Shown here: positions 1-9,601 of the stretch, in pieces
Position numbering within the stretch: the stretch's first letter is position 1
Layout: the number at the start of each line of letters is the position of its first letter
From: Clostridiaceae bacterium
GTDB lineage: Bacteria > Bacillota > Clostridia > TANB77 > CAG-508
Reading direction: 5' to 3'
Assembly (NCBI GenBank): GCA_012513065.1
Contig: JAAZCX010000002.1
Span: forward strand, 1-40,485
DNA: 40,485 nucleotides
Translations under genes and position numbers: made by a program
The notes under the pieces: model-generated
Database searches by the model: none
The model's input: only the letters and a program-made list of their open reading frames with translations
What the model was told of the DNA's origin: nothing

Positions 1-45
1 AGTTCGTAACCTGTACTAGATTCGCTCCAATAATTAAAAAATATT

Positions 46-73
46 AAAACTAACAGTTATGTTAGTTTTTTTT
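46..73 (+). terminator. Rho-independent terminator of an upstream gene
   Basis: AAAACTAAC-agttat-GTTAGTTTT stem followed by T-run. Confidence 0.7.
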
Positions 74-80
74 AAAACAA

Positions 81-138
81 CTACTTGACAACACATAGTA
101 GCTATTGTATAATATAACTACTTAGCAATGCATAGTAG
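81..138 (+). promoter_or_regulatory. Two putative PadR operators
   Basis: Two 21-bp imperfect palindromes: CTACTTGACAACACATAGTAG (81-101) and CTACTTAGCAATGCATAGTAG (118-138), flanking the -10 element. Confidence 0.65.
85..113 (+). promoter_or_regulatory. Sigma-A promoter of the padR operon
   Basis: TTGACA (85-90), 17-bp spacer, TATAAT (108-113), both consensus. Confidence 0.85.
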
Positions 139-152
139 TATAGGAGGTGCAT

Positions 153-491
153 ATGGACGATTCACAACTATTAAGAGGAATATTAGAAGGATGTATATTA
201 AGTATAATTTCTAAAAAAGAAACATATGGATATGAAATACTAATTACATTATCAAATAATAATTTTGAAAATTTATTAGAAGGTACATTATATCCAGTTC
301 TTACAAGATTAAATAATAAAGGGTATATTGCATGTACTAAAAAAGAATCAGCAGTAGGACCAATAAGAAAGTATTATTCAATAACTGATCTTGGTAAAGA
401 AAAATTAGAACAATTTAAAAAAGAATATAAAAGAATAACAGATAATGCAAATAAAATTTTAATATATGGGGAGGAAAATGATGAGAAATAA
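153..491 (+). CDS. PadR family transcriptional regulator
   Basis: ORF 147-491; ATG at 153 preceded by AGGAGG; GILEGCILSIISKKETYGYEI...EGTLYPVLTRLNNKGYI winged-helix signature. Confidence 0.9.
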   Translation: MDDSQLLRGILEGCILSIISKKETYGYEILITLSNNNFENLLEGTLYPVLTRLNNKGYIACTKKESAVGPIRKYYSITDLGKEKLEQFKKEYKRITDNANKILIYGEENDEK

Positions 492-1536
492 TTATGTGTT
501 TCATATTGATAAATTAAATGGAGAATATAAAAATAAATTTGAACAAGTAGATGCTTATTGTAATATATTATTAGAAGATATAGATTCAAATACAAGTGAT
601 GAAGTTATGTCTAATATATTAGATACATTTATAAGTGCTCAAAACGATAATATGCCAATAGAAAGAATAATAGGTAATGATATAACTAAATTTTGTGAGG
701 AAGCTTGTAAATTACCTACAAAATATAAATTTAAGCATATGTTTGAAATGTTTAAAAATTGGTCTTGGATATTATTAGTATTTGGAATATTAGAATGTAT
801 TCTAGAAATAAGAGATAAAAATTTCTTTGATATAAAAACAAATATAGGTAATTTCATTATATCAATTACTGTATGTTTATTGTTATTTGAAATATATACC
901 ATTATTAATAAGATAAACGTAAAAAGAGATATTAAAAATAATAAAATAAGTAAAAAAACAAAAATAGTATCAATAATTCTTATAACAGTTTGCATTATTA
1001 CTGGAACATTAACAGGTACTTTAGTAGAAATATTAATACCAAATTGGATTATATTATTACTTTCTTTAATAGTAATTATTTCATATAAAATATGCTATAG
1101 AAAAGAAATAAAAGAAATTAAATTAGAAAAGAAATTAAAAAATGAAGAAGTAAGTTTTTCGGATTTAGTAACTGAAGAAGGCATTAAACAAATAAAAGAA
1201 AAGTATAATAAAATAAATGAAAAAAATAAGAAAAAAGGAAAAGAAGAAATTACAGAAGAACAATATTTAGATAAGCAAATTAAAAGAAGTAATAAAGCAT
1301 TAAAAATAGCAAAAATTTATTTATTCGCACCAATAATAGCTTCTATTTTATTTACTATTCCTGTAAGTTTTGAATCTACAGTATTTGATAGTATATTATA
1401 CTTTGTAAGTATATTTGCTATAGAAAGTTTAATATTTATCCCATTATCAAGAACTATTGGAAAAACAAATAGTAAATTATTAGAAAAATATAAATATTTT
1501 AAAGAAAATAATATAAAATTAGAAGATTGGAAATAA
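478..1536 (+). CDS. Membrane protein encoded with PadR (DUF1700/DUF1129-like partner)
   Basis: Overlaps the end of padR (likely translational coupling); several hydrophobic segments; common PadR neighbour type. Confidence 0.6.
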   Translation: MMRNNYVFHIDKLNGEYKNKFEQVDAYCNILLEDIDSNTSDEVMSNILDTFISAQNDNMPIERIIGNDITKFCEEACKLPTKYKFKHMFEMFKNWSWILLVFGILECILEIRDKNFFDIKTNIGNFIISITVCLLLFEIYTIINKINVKRDIKNNKISKKTKIVSIILITVCIITGTLTGTLVEILIPNWIILLLSLIVIISYKICYRKEIKEIKLEKKLKNEEVSFSDLVTEEGIKQIKEKYNKINEKNKKKGKEEITEEQYLDKQIKRSNKALKIAKIYLFAPIIASILFTIPVSFESTVFDSILYFVSIFAIESLIFIPLSRTIGKTNSKLLEKYKYFKENNIKLEDWK

Positions 1537-1567
1537 ATTTAGTATTGAACAATTATGTAAATTATGA

Positions 1568-1605
1568 TATAATACAAGAACAAAAAGCTTGTATTATATT
1601 TTTTT
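1568..1605 (+). terminator. Rho-independent terminator
   Basis: TATAATACAAG-aacaaaaag-CTTGTATTATA followed by TTTTTTT. Confidence 0.85.
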
Positions 1606-1689
1606 ACTAAATAGTAAGAGAAAAAATCTCTAACTTTTTTGTTTTATACATGATAAAAACTAACATCAACAATAGTTAAGGAGGAAAAT

Positions 1690-2157
1690 ATGAGAGAAAA
1701 AATCATCTTAAGTGAAAAAGCAAAAATAAAACGGAATATATGTGTAGAAAGAATAGAAAGTGGTTTTATTATTCATGAACATGAAAAAATCGGATGTAAT
1801 ACTTATTTGTTAGAAGGTAAGTATACATATGATGAAGTTGTAAAGTTAAACAATTTAACAACTTTTTATGCAGGTTTTGGATATTGCCATAAATTAGGAC
1901 CAATTGCTTTTATAGGAATTCCTAATTTAGAATATGCTCAAAAGAGTGGTTGTTTCCAGTATGAAGTAAAACAATATGGAATACCATTTGATTCAACTGA
2001 ATATTACTTCAATGCATATAATGAAGAAAAAGCAAAAGAAATCCAAGATTATACGGTATATGGCTTTAATGGAATTGAAACTATTTCAAAAGTAGCTGCT
2101 ATATCTAAGTTGAATTATATATTAGATTCTAGATATAAAGCTAAAAGGTTAAGCTAG
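1690..2157 (+). CDS. Hypothetical protein, domain copy 1 of an in-frame tandem pair
   Basis: ORF with SD aaggagg; shares KYTYDE and LDSRYK motifs with the next ORF; ends at TAG 2155-2157. Confidence 0.6.
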   Translation: MREKIILSEKAKIKRNICVERIESGFIIHEHEKIGCNTYLLEGKYTYDEVVKLNNLTTFYAGFGYCHKLGPIAFIGIPNLEYAQKSGCFQYEVKQYGIPFDSTEYYFNAYNEEKAKEIQDYTVYGFNGIETISKVAAISKLNYILDSRYKAKRLS

Positions 2158-2172
2158 CCCAAAGTATTTGAT

Positions 2173-2580
2173 ATGGATTGCAAGTTACAAAGAAAGTACA
2201 CCTATAATGAAGCTAGAACACTTGCTTTATCAAACATGGATAAAAAGTACAGTTTTTCTACTGATGAGTATCCAATTGTTTTTGCTACTATTGAAAATAA
2301 CTATTATATAGGAATTATTAATATATTTCCTTCTGAAACAGAACTGGCTTTAGGTTTTAAAGATGTATGGGAATACGGATTTGTAGAACCTAAAATTCAA
2401 AATATCAAATTTCTTTCAGATAAAGAAGCAAAGCAAATTAAAGAATTTGATTTATATATTTATGAATATGCTTGTCCTGAAAATAGTGAGGAACAATATT
2501 ATATTGAAAAATATGATAGAACTCTTGACTCAAGATTTAAATTCCAATTACCAAATGGAATAGATTATCGATTAATTTAA
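2173..2580 (+). CDS. Hypothetical protein, domain copy 2 (same frame as 1690 ORF)
   Basis: KYTYNE, KEAKQIK, LDSRFK shared with copy 1; no convincing SD before ATG 2173. Confidence 0.5.
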   Translation: MDCKLQRKYTYNEARTLALSNMDKKYSFSTDEYPIVFATIENNYYIGIINIFPSETELALGFKDVWEYGFVEPKIQNIKFLSDKEAKQIKEFDLYIYEYACPENSEEQYYIEKYDRTLDSRFKFQLPNGIDYRLI

Positions 2581-2602
2581 AAAGTGGTTATTGTAAATTA
2601 AT

Positions 2603-2640
2603 AAAACAGGTTTGTACATTGTACAGCCTGTTTTTCTTTT
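2603..2640. terminator. Bidirectional terminator between convergent genes
   Basis: AAAACAGG..TGTACatTGTACA.CCTGTTTTT hairpin with T-run; lies between convergent ORFs. Confidence 0.8.
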
Positions 2641-3363
2641 TTATAAATTATTATTTAAAATATCTGATATAAAATTAGAAACTGAATTATATTCTTTTAT
2701 AGAAAAATGCTTTAATTCTTTTACAGATTCTAACATACAACAACCATTATAATCTTTTATCATTTTAATATCACTATAACCATCACCAATTGTATAAACA
2801 TTACTTTTATCAAGGTGTAAATCATCTATTAACAACTGAATAGCTGAAGATTTATTTATTTTGTTTGTGATAATTTCTATTGAATATGGTGAGATTAAAT
2901 ATGAATTAATATCTTTTGAATAAGTACTATTAATTTTATTATTTGTTTCTGATGCAATATTAGTATCTTCGAATCTTAAATAAACTTTAGTTAAATCTGT
3001 ACAGTTAATGTCAACTCTACTATCTAATTTACTACAACAGAAAAATTTAATAGATTTTTCAATATTTAAATCTTTTTCAAGATTTTTAACAATAGTAGTA
3101 TTAATAGAAAAATTAAACAAAATATTATCATTATTATCTAAGATTGTTGCACCATGATTTAAAATAACGTAATCATATTTAATATTATATAAATTAACTT
3201 TCTTTTTAAAATCGTAGAAACTTCGACCTGTTGCAACAATAAATAGGTTACCGGCATTTCTGAAATTTTCTATTTCTTTTATATTTTTTTCTATATCATT
3301 ATCATTTAAATAAAAAGTCCTATCATAATCACTAACAAGTATTTTTTTATTGTTATTTAACAT
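2641..3363 (-). CDS. HAD superfamily (Cof-like) hydrolase
   Basis: ILVSDYDRTFYLND motif I, VATGRS, TIGDGYSDIKMI motif IV. Confidence 0.85.
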   Translation of the reverse strand: MLNNNKKILVSDYDRTFYLNDNDIEKNIKEIENFRNAGNLFIVATGRSFYDFKKKVNLYNIKYDYVILNHGATILDNNDNILFNFSINTTIVKNLEKDLNIEKSIKFFCCSKLDSRVDINCTDLTKVYLRFEDTNIASETNNKINSTYSKDINSYLISPYSIEIITNKINKSSAIQLLIDDLHLDKSNVYTIGDGYSDIKMIKDYNGCCMLESVKELKHFSIKEYNSVSNFISDILNNNL

Positions 3364-3487
3364 ATATATTACAGCTCCTTTTATTAGTTTATTTATATAA
3401 TATTTATATAATACGGTTTAAATTTTAATTATTATAACATACAAAAATAAAAATACATATTCTTTTCATTAAATATAGCCATTTTTA

Positions 3488-3516
3488 TGGAAATAATGGA
3501 AAAAATGTGATATAAT
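3488..3516 (+). promoter_or_regulatory. Putative ftsY promoter (extended -10)
   Basis: TGGAAA, 17-bp spacer, TGATATAAT (TATAAT 3511-3516). Confidence 0.5.
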
Positions 3517-3555
3517 AATAGAGATTACATAAACTAAAGAAATAAGGAGAAAATA

Positions 3556-4464
3556 ATGGGATTTTTTGATAAATTGAAATTAGGATTAAATAAAAGTAAA
3601 ACATCATTTGATGAAAAAATAAACTCGGTATTTAGTGGATTTAGAAAAGTTGATGAAGAATTATTAGAAGAATTAGAAGAAGTATTAATAATGTCAGACG
3701 TAGGAACATCAACTTCTTTAAAAATCATATCTAATTTAAGAGAAAGAGTTAAAAAAGAAAAAATTCAAGAAGAAAAAGATATTAAAGAAGCTTTAAAAGA
3801 AGAAATAAACAAAGTATTAGAAAAAGAAGATTCATCTTTAAATCTAAACTCAAAACCTTCGGTAATATTAGTAGTAGGTGTTAATGGAGTAGGAAAAACC
3901 ACATCAATTGGAAAAATTGCAAATCGTATACAAAAAGATGGAAAAAAAGTAGTAGTTGCAGCAGCAGATACATTTCGTGCAGCAGCTGTAGAACAATTAG
4001 AAATATGGGCAAATAGAGCAAAATGCCAAATTGTAAAAAAAGAAGAAGGATCAGATCCGGCATCAGTAGTATATGATGCAATAAAAAAAGTAAAAGAAAC
4101 AAATGCAGATGTATTAATATGTGATACAGCAGGAAGACTTCACAATAAAAAATATTTAATGGATGAATTAGAAAAAATAAAAAAAGTAATAGACAAAGAA
4201 TTACCAGATGCTTCAAAAGAAATATTATTAGTATTAGATGCAACAACAGGACAAAATGCAATCTCACAAGTAAAAGCATTTAAAGAAACTGTTGATATTA
4301 CAGGATTGATATTAACAAAATTAGATGGAACAGCAAAAGGTGGAGTTGTAATAGGAATAGTAGAAGAAAATAATCTACCAATAAAATTTATTGGTGTTGG
4401 AGAGCAGATAGATGATATGGAAATTTTTAATAGTAAAGATTTTGTAAATGCTTTCTTAGATTAA
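3556..4464 (+). CDS. ftsY: Signal recognition particle receptor FtsY
   Basis: GVNGVGKTTSIGKIA, AADTFRAAAVEQL, DTAGRLHNKKYLMDEL, TKLDGTAKGG, GVGEQIDDM. Confidence 0.97.
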   Translation: MGFFDKLKLGLNKSKTSFDEKINSVFSGFRKVDEELLEELEEVLIMSDVGTSTSLKIISNLRERVKKEKIQEEKDIKEALKEEINKVLEKEDSSLNLNSKPSVILVVGVNGVGKTTSIGKIANRIQKDGKKVVVAAADTFRAAAVEQLEIWANRAKCQIVKKEEGSDPASVVYDAIKKVKETNADVLICDTAGRLHNKKYLMDELEKIKKVIDKELPDASKEILLVLDATTGQNAISQVKAFKETVDITGLILTKLDGTAKGGVVIGIVEENNLPIKFIGVGEQIDDMEIFNSKDFVNAFLD

Positions 4465-4500
4465 TATAAAAAATATACACTTATATTATTGGAGGTATAA

Positions 4501-7356
4501 ATGGAAGAAAAAATAGAAGAAGTAAACACAGAAGAAAAAACAAATAAAATAAAAAAAATAAGTAAAACTCGTTTCTTTATAGTGTTAATAGTAGCAATAA
4601 TTACTTTTATTGTTGGATACATTCTATTTAGAGGAGCATATTTAGAAACTCTAGAAATAGGTGATAGCTATATTAATGTATTTTGGAAAAATATTAAATA
4701 CATGTCAACTACATTATTAGTTAACTTTATAATAATATATTGTGCAATATATATTACAAATACTAAAATAAAAAAAGGTTTAAAAGATTTTTTCGAACAA
4801 GAAGAAAAATCAATGCCTAAATTATTAAATAAATCAATTGCTTTTATAGGTGCAATAATTATAAGTGCATTTACTTCAAACATGTTATTACAAAAAGCAA
4901 TGTTATGTTTTAATAATGCACAATTTGAAACACAAGATCCTATATTTGGACTTGATATAGGATATTTTATATTTATAAAACCATTCATTGAAATAGCAAT
5001 TTGGTATTTTATAATATTAACTATAGGTTTACTTATTTATTCAGTTATATATTATATTACAGCGTTTAATTTGTTTTTTGATGGAATAGATAAAAAAACA
5101 TTAAAAAATGGTAAATTGATTAAACAAATTATATCATCTATAATGATAATATGTTGTTTATCAGCAGCTCTTATATTCTTTAAAACTCAAGATATAGGAA
5201 CTGAAAAATTCTTAACATTAAATAGTAATGAAACAAACTATTCTTTATACGGTGCAGGATTTACAGATGTTACCATAAAATTATGGGGATATAGAATATT
5301 AGCCATAGTAATAATATTTTCTATATATAGAACAGCAAAAAGTTTTAAACAATCAAATAAAAAGAAGATGATTATATCATTAGCAATAGTTCCAATGTAT
5401 TTAGTATTAATGTTTGTAATATTGGTAGGGTTTCAAGCAATTTTTGTAAGTACAAACGAATTAGATAAAGAGAAAAAATATATTGAAGATAATATTAAAT
5501 ATACAAAGAATGCTTATAATATAAATATTGAAGAAATAAGTTTAAATTCAAATAAACAAGATGTTACAATTCAAGATTTAGAAACTTATAAAAATGTTGT
5601 TAATAATATATCAATAGTAAGTAAAGATATAACACTAAAAGATATTAAAAACGCACAAACTGCAAAGGGATATTATTCATATAGAGATAATACACAAATT
5701 GGTAAATATATAGTTGATGGAAAAGAACAATTAGTATACTTATCACCAAGAGAAATTAATAGTAGTAATAAAACATATAATAATAAAACGTATGAATATA
5801 CTCATGGATATAGTGCAATAGTAACTTCTGCAACTACAACAAAAGAGAATGGAAGTTTAAATCATATTCAAAAAGGATTTGAAACAACTAATGAAGCAAT
5901 TACAATAACTGAACCAAGAATCTATTTTGGAATGGAGACAAATGATACTGTAGTAACAAATACTACAAATAAAAAAGAATTTGATTATCCAATTTTGGAT
6001 TCTAATAAAGAAAATCAATACAATGGAAAAGCTGGATTACAATTAAATTTCTTAGATAGAATAATATTAGCAATAAAAGAAGGAGATTTGAAATTAGCTT
6101 TTTCATCAAATATAACAGACAATAGTAAGATAATAACAAATAGAAATATAATACAAAGAGCTAAAACTGTTATGCCTTATTTACTTTATGATGAAAATCC
6201 ATATTTGGTGGTTAACGAAGAAGGTAAATTAATATGGGTACTTGATGCATATACTACTTCTAATAGTTATCCATATTCACAAAAAACAACAATAAGAGAA
6301 AGTTCAACTAGTAAATTCGAATTAAATTATATAAGAAACTCAGTAAAAGTATTAGTTGATAGTTATGATGGAACTATTTCATTCTATATTACAGATAGAA
6401 CAGATCCAATAGCTATGGTATATAGAAACACATATCCAGATTTATTTATGAGCTTAGAAGAAGAAATTCCAGCAGATATTAGTGAACATTTTGTTTACCC
6501 AGAATATTTATACAATATACAAGCAGATATTATTACAAAGTATCATAATATACAACCAGATGTATTATATAGAAATGATGATATTTGGGAAATAGCAAGT
6601 TACAATACTGGAAAAGTAATTACTAAAACAGGAACAGAAATAGAACCATATTATACTATGGTAAAAACAATAGATAATGATAAAGAAAAATTAGGATTAG
6701 TTCTACCATATACATTAGCAGGAAGACAAAATTTAATATCATATTTAGTTGGAACTTGTGATAGTGGTGAAAATTCAAAATTAACATTATATAAATATGA
6801 AGCGGACACTAATATACTTGGTCCAATGCAATTAGATACACAACTAGAACAAGATGAAAGAATTACAAAGGAAATAGAAATATTAAATGTTAATGGTACA
6901 AAGATTATTAAGAATATGATAATTGTTCCACTTGATAATACATTATTATATGTAGAACCAATATATACACAATATATTAATGAATCAGATTCACTACCAA
7001 TTCTTAGAAAAATTGTTGTAGCATCAGGAAACAAAGTTGCTATAGGAGATAATTTGAAACAAGCCTTAACTAATCTAGTTTCTCAATATGCAGTTAATAT
7101 TGAAGTAGAGAACACAGATACAGTGCAAGATTTAATAAATACAATAATTAAGGCAAATCATAATTTAACAACATCAAACAGTAGTAACAACTGGGAAATG
7201 ATGGGAAAAGATATAAGCAAGATTCAAGAATTAATAAATAAATTAGAAAAATTAGTAGAAGAAGAAAACAAAGCTAAAAACGAAATAAATTCAGAAGCAA
7301 ATGATAATTCTATTAGCAATGAAAATATCACTACAGAATCAAATGAAATTAATTAA
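4501..7356 (+). CDS. UPF0182 family membrane protein
   Basis: 951 aa; N-terminal TM segments; FVSTNELDKEKKYIEDNIKYTKNAYNI and YHNIQPDVLYRNDDIWEI typical of the family. Confidence 0.88.
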   Translation: MEEKIEEVNTEEKTNKIKKISKTRFFIVLIVAIITFIVGYILFRGAYLETLEIGDSYINVFWKNIKYMSTTLLVNFIIIYCAIYITNTKIKKGLKDFFEQEEKSMPKLLNKSIAFIGAIIISAFTSNMLLQKAMLCFNNAQFETQDPIFGLDIGYFIFIKPFIEIAIWYFIILTIGLLIYSVIYYITAFNLFFDGIDKKTLKNGKLIKQIISSIMIICCLSAALIFFKTQDIGTEKFLTLNSNETNYSLYGAGFTDVTIKLWGYRILAIVIIFSIYRTAKSFKQSNKKKMIISLAIVPMYLVLMFVILVGFQAIFVSTNELDKEKKYIEDNIKYTKNAYNINIEEISLNSNKQDVTIQDLETYKNVVNNISIVSKDITLKDIKNAQTAKGYYSYRDNTQIGKYIVDGKEQLVYLSPREINSSNKTYNNKTYEYTHGYSAIVTSATTTKENGSLNHIQKGFETTNEAITITEPRIYFGMETNDTVVTNTTNKKEFDYPILDSNKENQYNGKAGLQLNFLDRIILAIKEGDLKLAFSSNITDNSKIITNRNIIQRAKTVMPYLLYDENPYLVVNEEGKLIWVLDAYTTSNSYPYSQKTTIRESSTSKFELNYIRNSVKVLVDSYDGTISFYITDRTDPIAMVYRNTYPDLFMSLEEEIPADISEHFVYPEYLYNIQADIITKYHNIQPDVLYRNDDIWEIASYNTGKVITKTGTEIEPYYTMVKTIDNDKEKLGLVLPYTLAGRQNLISYLVGTCDSGENSKLTLYKYEADTNILGPMQLDTQLEQDERITKEIEILNVNGTKIIKNMIIVPLDNTLLYVEPIYTQYINESDSLPILRKIVVASGNKVAIGDNLKQALTNLVSQYAVNIEVENTDTVQDLINTIIKANHNLTTSNSSNNWEMMGKDISKIQELINKLEKLVEEENKAKNEINSEANDNSISNENITTESNEIN

Positions 7357-7378
7357 AAAAGTATAAAAAAACAAAAAA

Positions 7379-7409
7379 AATACACCCTAATATTAAGGGT
7401 GTATTTTAT
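7379..7409 (+). terminator. Terminator-like hairpin overlapping the SD of the next gene
   Basis: AATACACCCT-aatatta-AGGGTGTATTTTAT. Confidence 0.65.
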
Positions 7410-7698
7410 GTTTAAAAAAAGAAGAAAAGAAAAAATGTTGATAGAAACTATAGATGATTTAAATAAAAATTTATTAGAGAGTAATTTAATAGATATTGGT
7501 CAATTACTTCAAGATAGAAAAAAACTATTATTTACAAATTTAATTTCTGGTATTGCTAGAGGTGTAGGAATAGGAATAGGTGTAACCATTATTACAGCAA
7601 TACTTGTTATAATATTACAAAAAATTGTAACGTTAAATATACCGGTTATTGGAGAGTATATTTCAGATATTGTTGAAATTGTACAAAAAAGAATATAG
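7408..7698 (+). CDS. DUF5665-like small membrane protein
   Basis: GIARGVGIGIGVTIITAILVIILQKIVTLNIPVIGEYISDIVEIVQ. Confidence 0.65.
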   Translation: MFKKRRKEKMLIETIDDLNKNLLESNLIDIGQLLQDRKKLLFTNLISGIARGVGIGIGVTIITAILVIILQKIVTLNIPVIGEYISDIVEIVQKRI

Positions 7699-7713
7699 AA
7701 TATTATAATTTCC

Positions 7714-7742
7714 TTGATTTTTTCTGCATACAATTATATAAT
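7714..7742 (+). promoter_or_regulatory. Putative pgsA promoter
   Basis: TTGATT, 17-bp spacer, TATAAT. Confidence 0.6.
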
Positions 7743-7773
7743 AAACAAGTAATTATAGTTGATGGAGGAAAAT

Positions 7774-8370
7774 ATGAACTTAGCAAATAAATTAACAATA
7801 TTTAGAATAATTTTAGTACCAATTATGATAATAGTGACTTTTTTTGATTTTCCAGGAGAATTTCTTGGAATACCAACAATAGCTTGGATATTAGAAGCTA
7901 TTTTTGTTATAGCATCAATTACAGATAAATTAGATGGTTATGTAGCACGTTCTAGAAATCAAATAACTACATTTGGAAAATTCTTAGATCCAATTGCTGA
8001 TAAAGTTTTAGTTATTACAACTTTAATTATATTAGTAGAAATAGGAAAAGTTCCAGCATGGATACCAACAATTATAGTATTTAGAGAATTTATTGTATCA
8101 GGATATAGATTAATTGCAGTTGAAAAAGGTGGAAAAGTAATAGCAGCTAATATTTGGGGGAAATTAAAAACAGTTACACAAATGGTAGCAATTATCATAG
8201 CAATAATAGATAATAATAAATTTGGAGCAATATTTGAAGGAAACCTAAATGGAATACCTTTTATAATTAATACAATAACTACTATTATGATGATTTCATG
8301 TGTTGTAGCAACAATATTTTCAGGATGGAATTATATTAAAGATGGTAAAAATTTATTAAATGAAAAATAG
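7774..8370 (+). CDS. pgsA: CDP-diacylglycerol--glycerol-3-phosphate 3-phosphatidyltransferase
   Basis: NLANKLTIFRIILVP and D-KLDGYVARSRNQITTFGKFLDPIADK CDP-alcohol phosphotransferase motif; SD gatggagg. Confidence 0.95.
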   Translation: MNLANKLTIFRIILVPIMIIVTFFDFPGEFLGIPTIAWILEAIFVIASITDKLDGYVARSRNQITTFGKFLDPIADKVLVITTLIILVEIGKVPAWIPTIIVFREFIVSGYRLIAVEKGGKVIAANIWGKLKTVTQMVAIIIAIIDNNKFGAIFEGNLNGIPFIINTITTIMMISCVVATIFSGWNYIKDGKNLLNEK

Positions 8371-8418
8371 TATAAAAAAAGTAACTGATTAATAAAAAAA
8401 TCAGTTACTTTTTTTATA
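8371..8418 (+). terminator. Rho-independent terminator
   Basis: AAAAAAAGTAACTGA-ttaataaaaaaa-TCAGTTACTTTTTTT. Confidence 0.92.
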
Positions 8419-8439
8419 TGTATAAAGAACCCAAAAAGC

Positions 8440-8468
8440 TTGACAAATTAACTGATAAAAGGTACAAT
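8440..8468 (+). promoter_or_regulatory. Main promoter of the glycan locus
   Basis: TTGACA (8440-8445), 17-bp spacer, TACAAT (8463-8468), directly after the pgsA terminator. Confidence 0.8.
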
Positions 8469-8514
8469 TAGCCTAGTAAATTTTGCAAAAAAAATTAATA
8501 AAAAAGAGGAAAAT

Positions 8515-9522
8515 ATGGAACAAGATTTAATAGATATTTTACTTGCAACTTATAATACGAATATTGAATATTTAAAAATGCAATTAGATAGTATTTTAAA
8601 ACAAACATATAAAAATATTCATGTCATTATTAGCGATGATGCATCTACAAACAAAGAATTAAAAGAACTATTAAAACAATATGAAAGACAAAATGAAAGA
8701 ATAACAGTATATTTGAATGATAATAATGTAGGATATATAAAAAACTTTGAGTTTTTGCTTACAAAATCAACAGCAGAATATATTGCTTTTTCAGATCATG
8801 ATGATATTTGGTATGCAAATAAAATTGAAGAAAGTATAACAAAATTAAAAGAAGAAGATGTAGATTTAGTATATACAGATGCAAAACAAATAGATGGACA
8901 AGGGAATATATTACATGAAAGCTATTTAACTTATAAAAATTTACCTAAAATAAATGGTAAAAATAATATATTAGCATTTTCTAGACATATTGCAATAGGA
9001 TGTTCCACATTATTTACAAAAAAAATAAAAGAACAAATGTTACCATTTACAGATAATATGATGGCACATGATTGGATTTGTGTATACCTTGCAAGTAAAC
9101 AAAAAGGAATTGCATGTATAGAAAAACCATTATTTGAATATAGATTACATTCAAATAATGAATTTGGAGGACGTAGCCTAAAACAAAATTTATCAAAATG
9201 GAAAGAAGAAAATGGTAAAGATTTTAAATCTTATAAACAATACAGAAATATAAGAGTAATTAAAAAGGCCTATCTTGATGGAAGTTTAATGTGTAAACAA
9301 TATAGAGATAAATTAAACTTAATAGATAATATAGAAGAAAACAAAAAAGAAGAAGAAGTTATAAATTATTATCAGAAACTATTGAAAACAAATATTTTAA
9401 ATATTCATTTCAACAAATACAACAAGTATTTATCATTTAAAGGAATAGGAAAAAGATATATTAAAGAAAAAGTAATTTTTCATTTACCATTATTATCTTA
9501 TATTTTTTATAGAATAAAATAA
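8515..9522 (+). CDS. GT2 family glycosyltransferase (rhamnosyltransferase-like)
   Basis: DILLATYNTNIEYLKMQLDSILKQTY, DHDDIWY, HDW motifs. Confidence 0.9.
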   Translation: MEQDLIDILLATYNTNIEYLKMQLDSILKQTYKNIHVIISDDASTNKELKELLKQYERQNERITVYLNDNNVGYIKNFEFLLTKSTAEYIAFSDHDDIWYANKIEESITKLKEEDVDLVYTDAKQIDGQGNILHESYLTYKNLPKINGKNNILAFSRHIAIGCSTLFTKKIKEQMLPFTDNMMAHDWICVYLASKQKGIACIEKPLFEYRLHSNNEFGGRSLKQNLSKWKEENGKDFKSYKQYRNIRVIKKAYLDGSLMCKQYRDKLNLIDNIEENKKEEEVINYYQKLLKTNILNIHFNKYNKYLSFKGIGKRYIKEKVIFHLPLLSYIFYRIK

Positions 9523-9601
9523 TTAACAATTATTAAAATAAACGATAAAAATAAAATATATAATATAAGAAATATATATTTAAAAGGAGAAATAAACATT
9601 A

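Noticed and set aside
1-45. Possible tail of a CDS or structured RNA before the first terminator
   Set aside because: Only about 45 nt available; several short open frames and no recognisable motif, so it cannot be assigned.
3881-4279. Minus-strand ORF of 132 aa inside ftsY and other long antisense ORFs (for example 29545-30138)
   Set aside because: Leu/Phe/Ile-rich translations opposite conserved coding genes; typical shadow ORFs in AT-rich DNA, with no SD or family motif.
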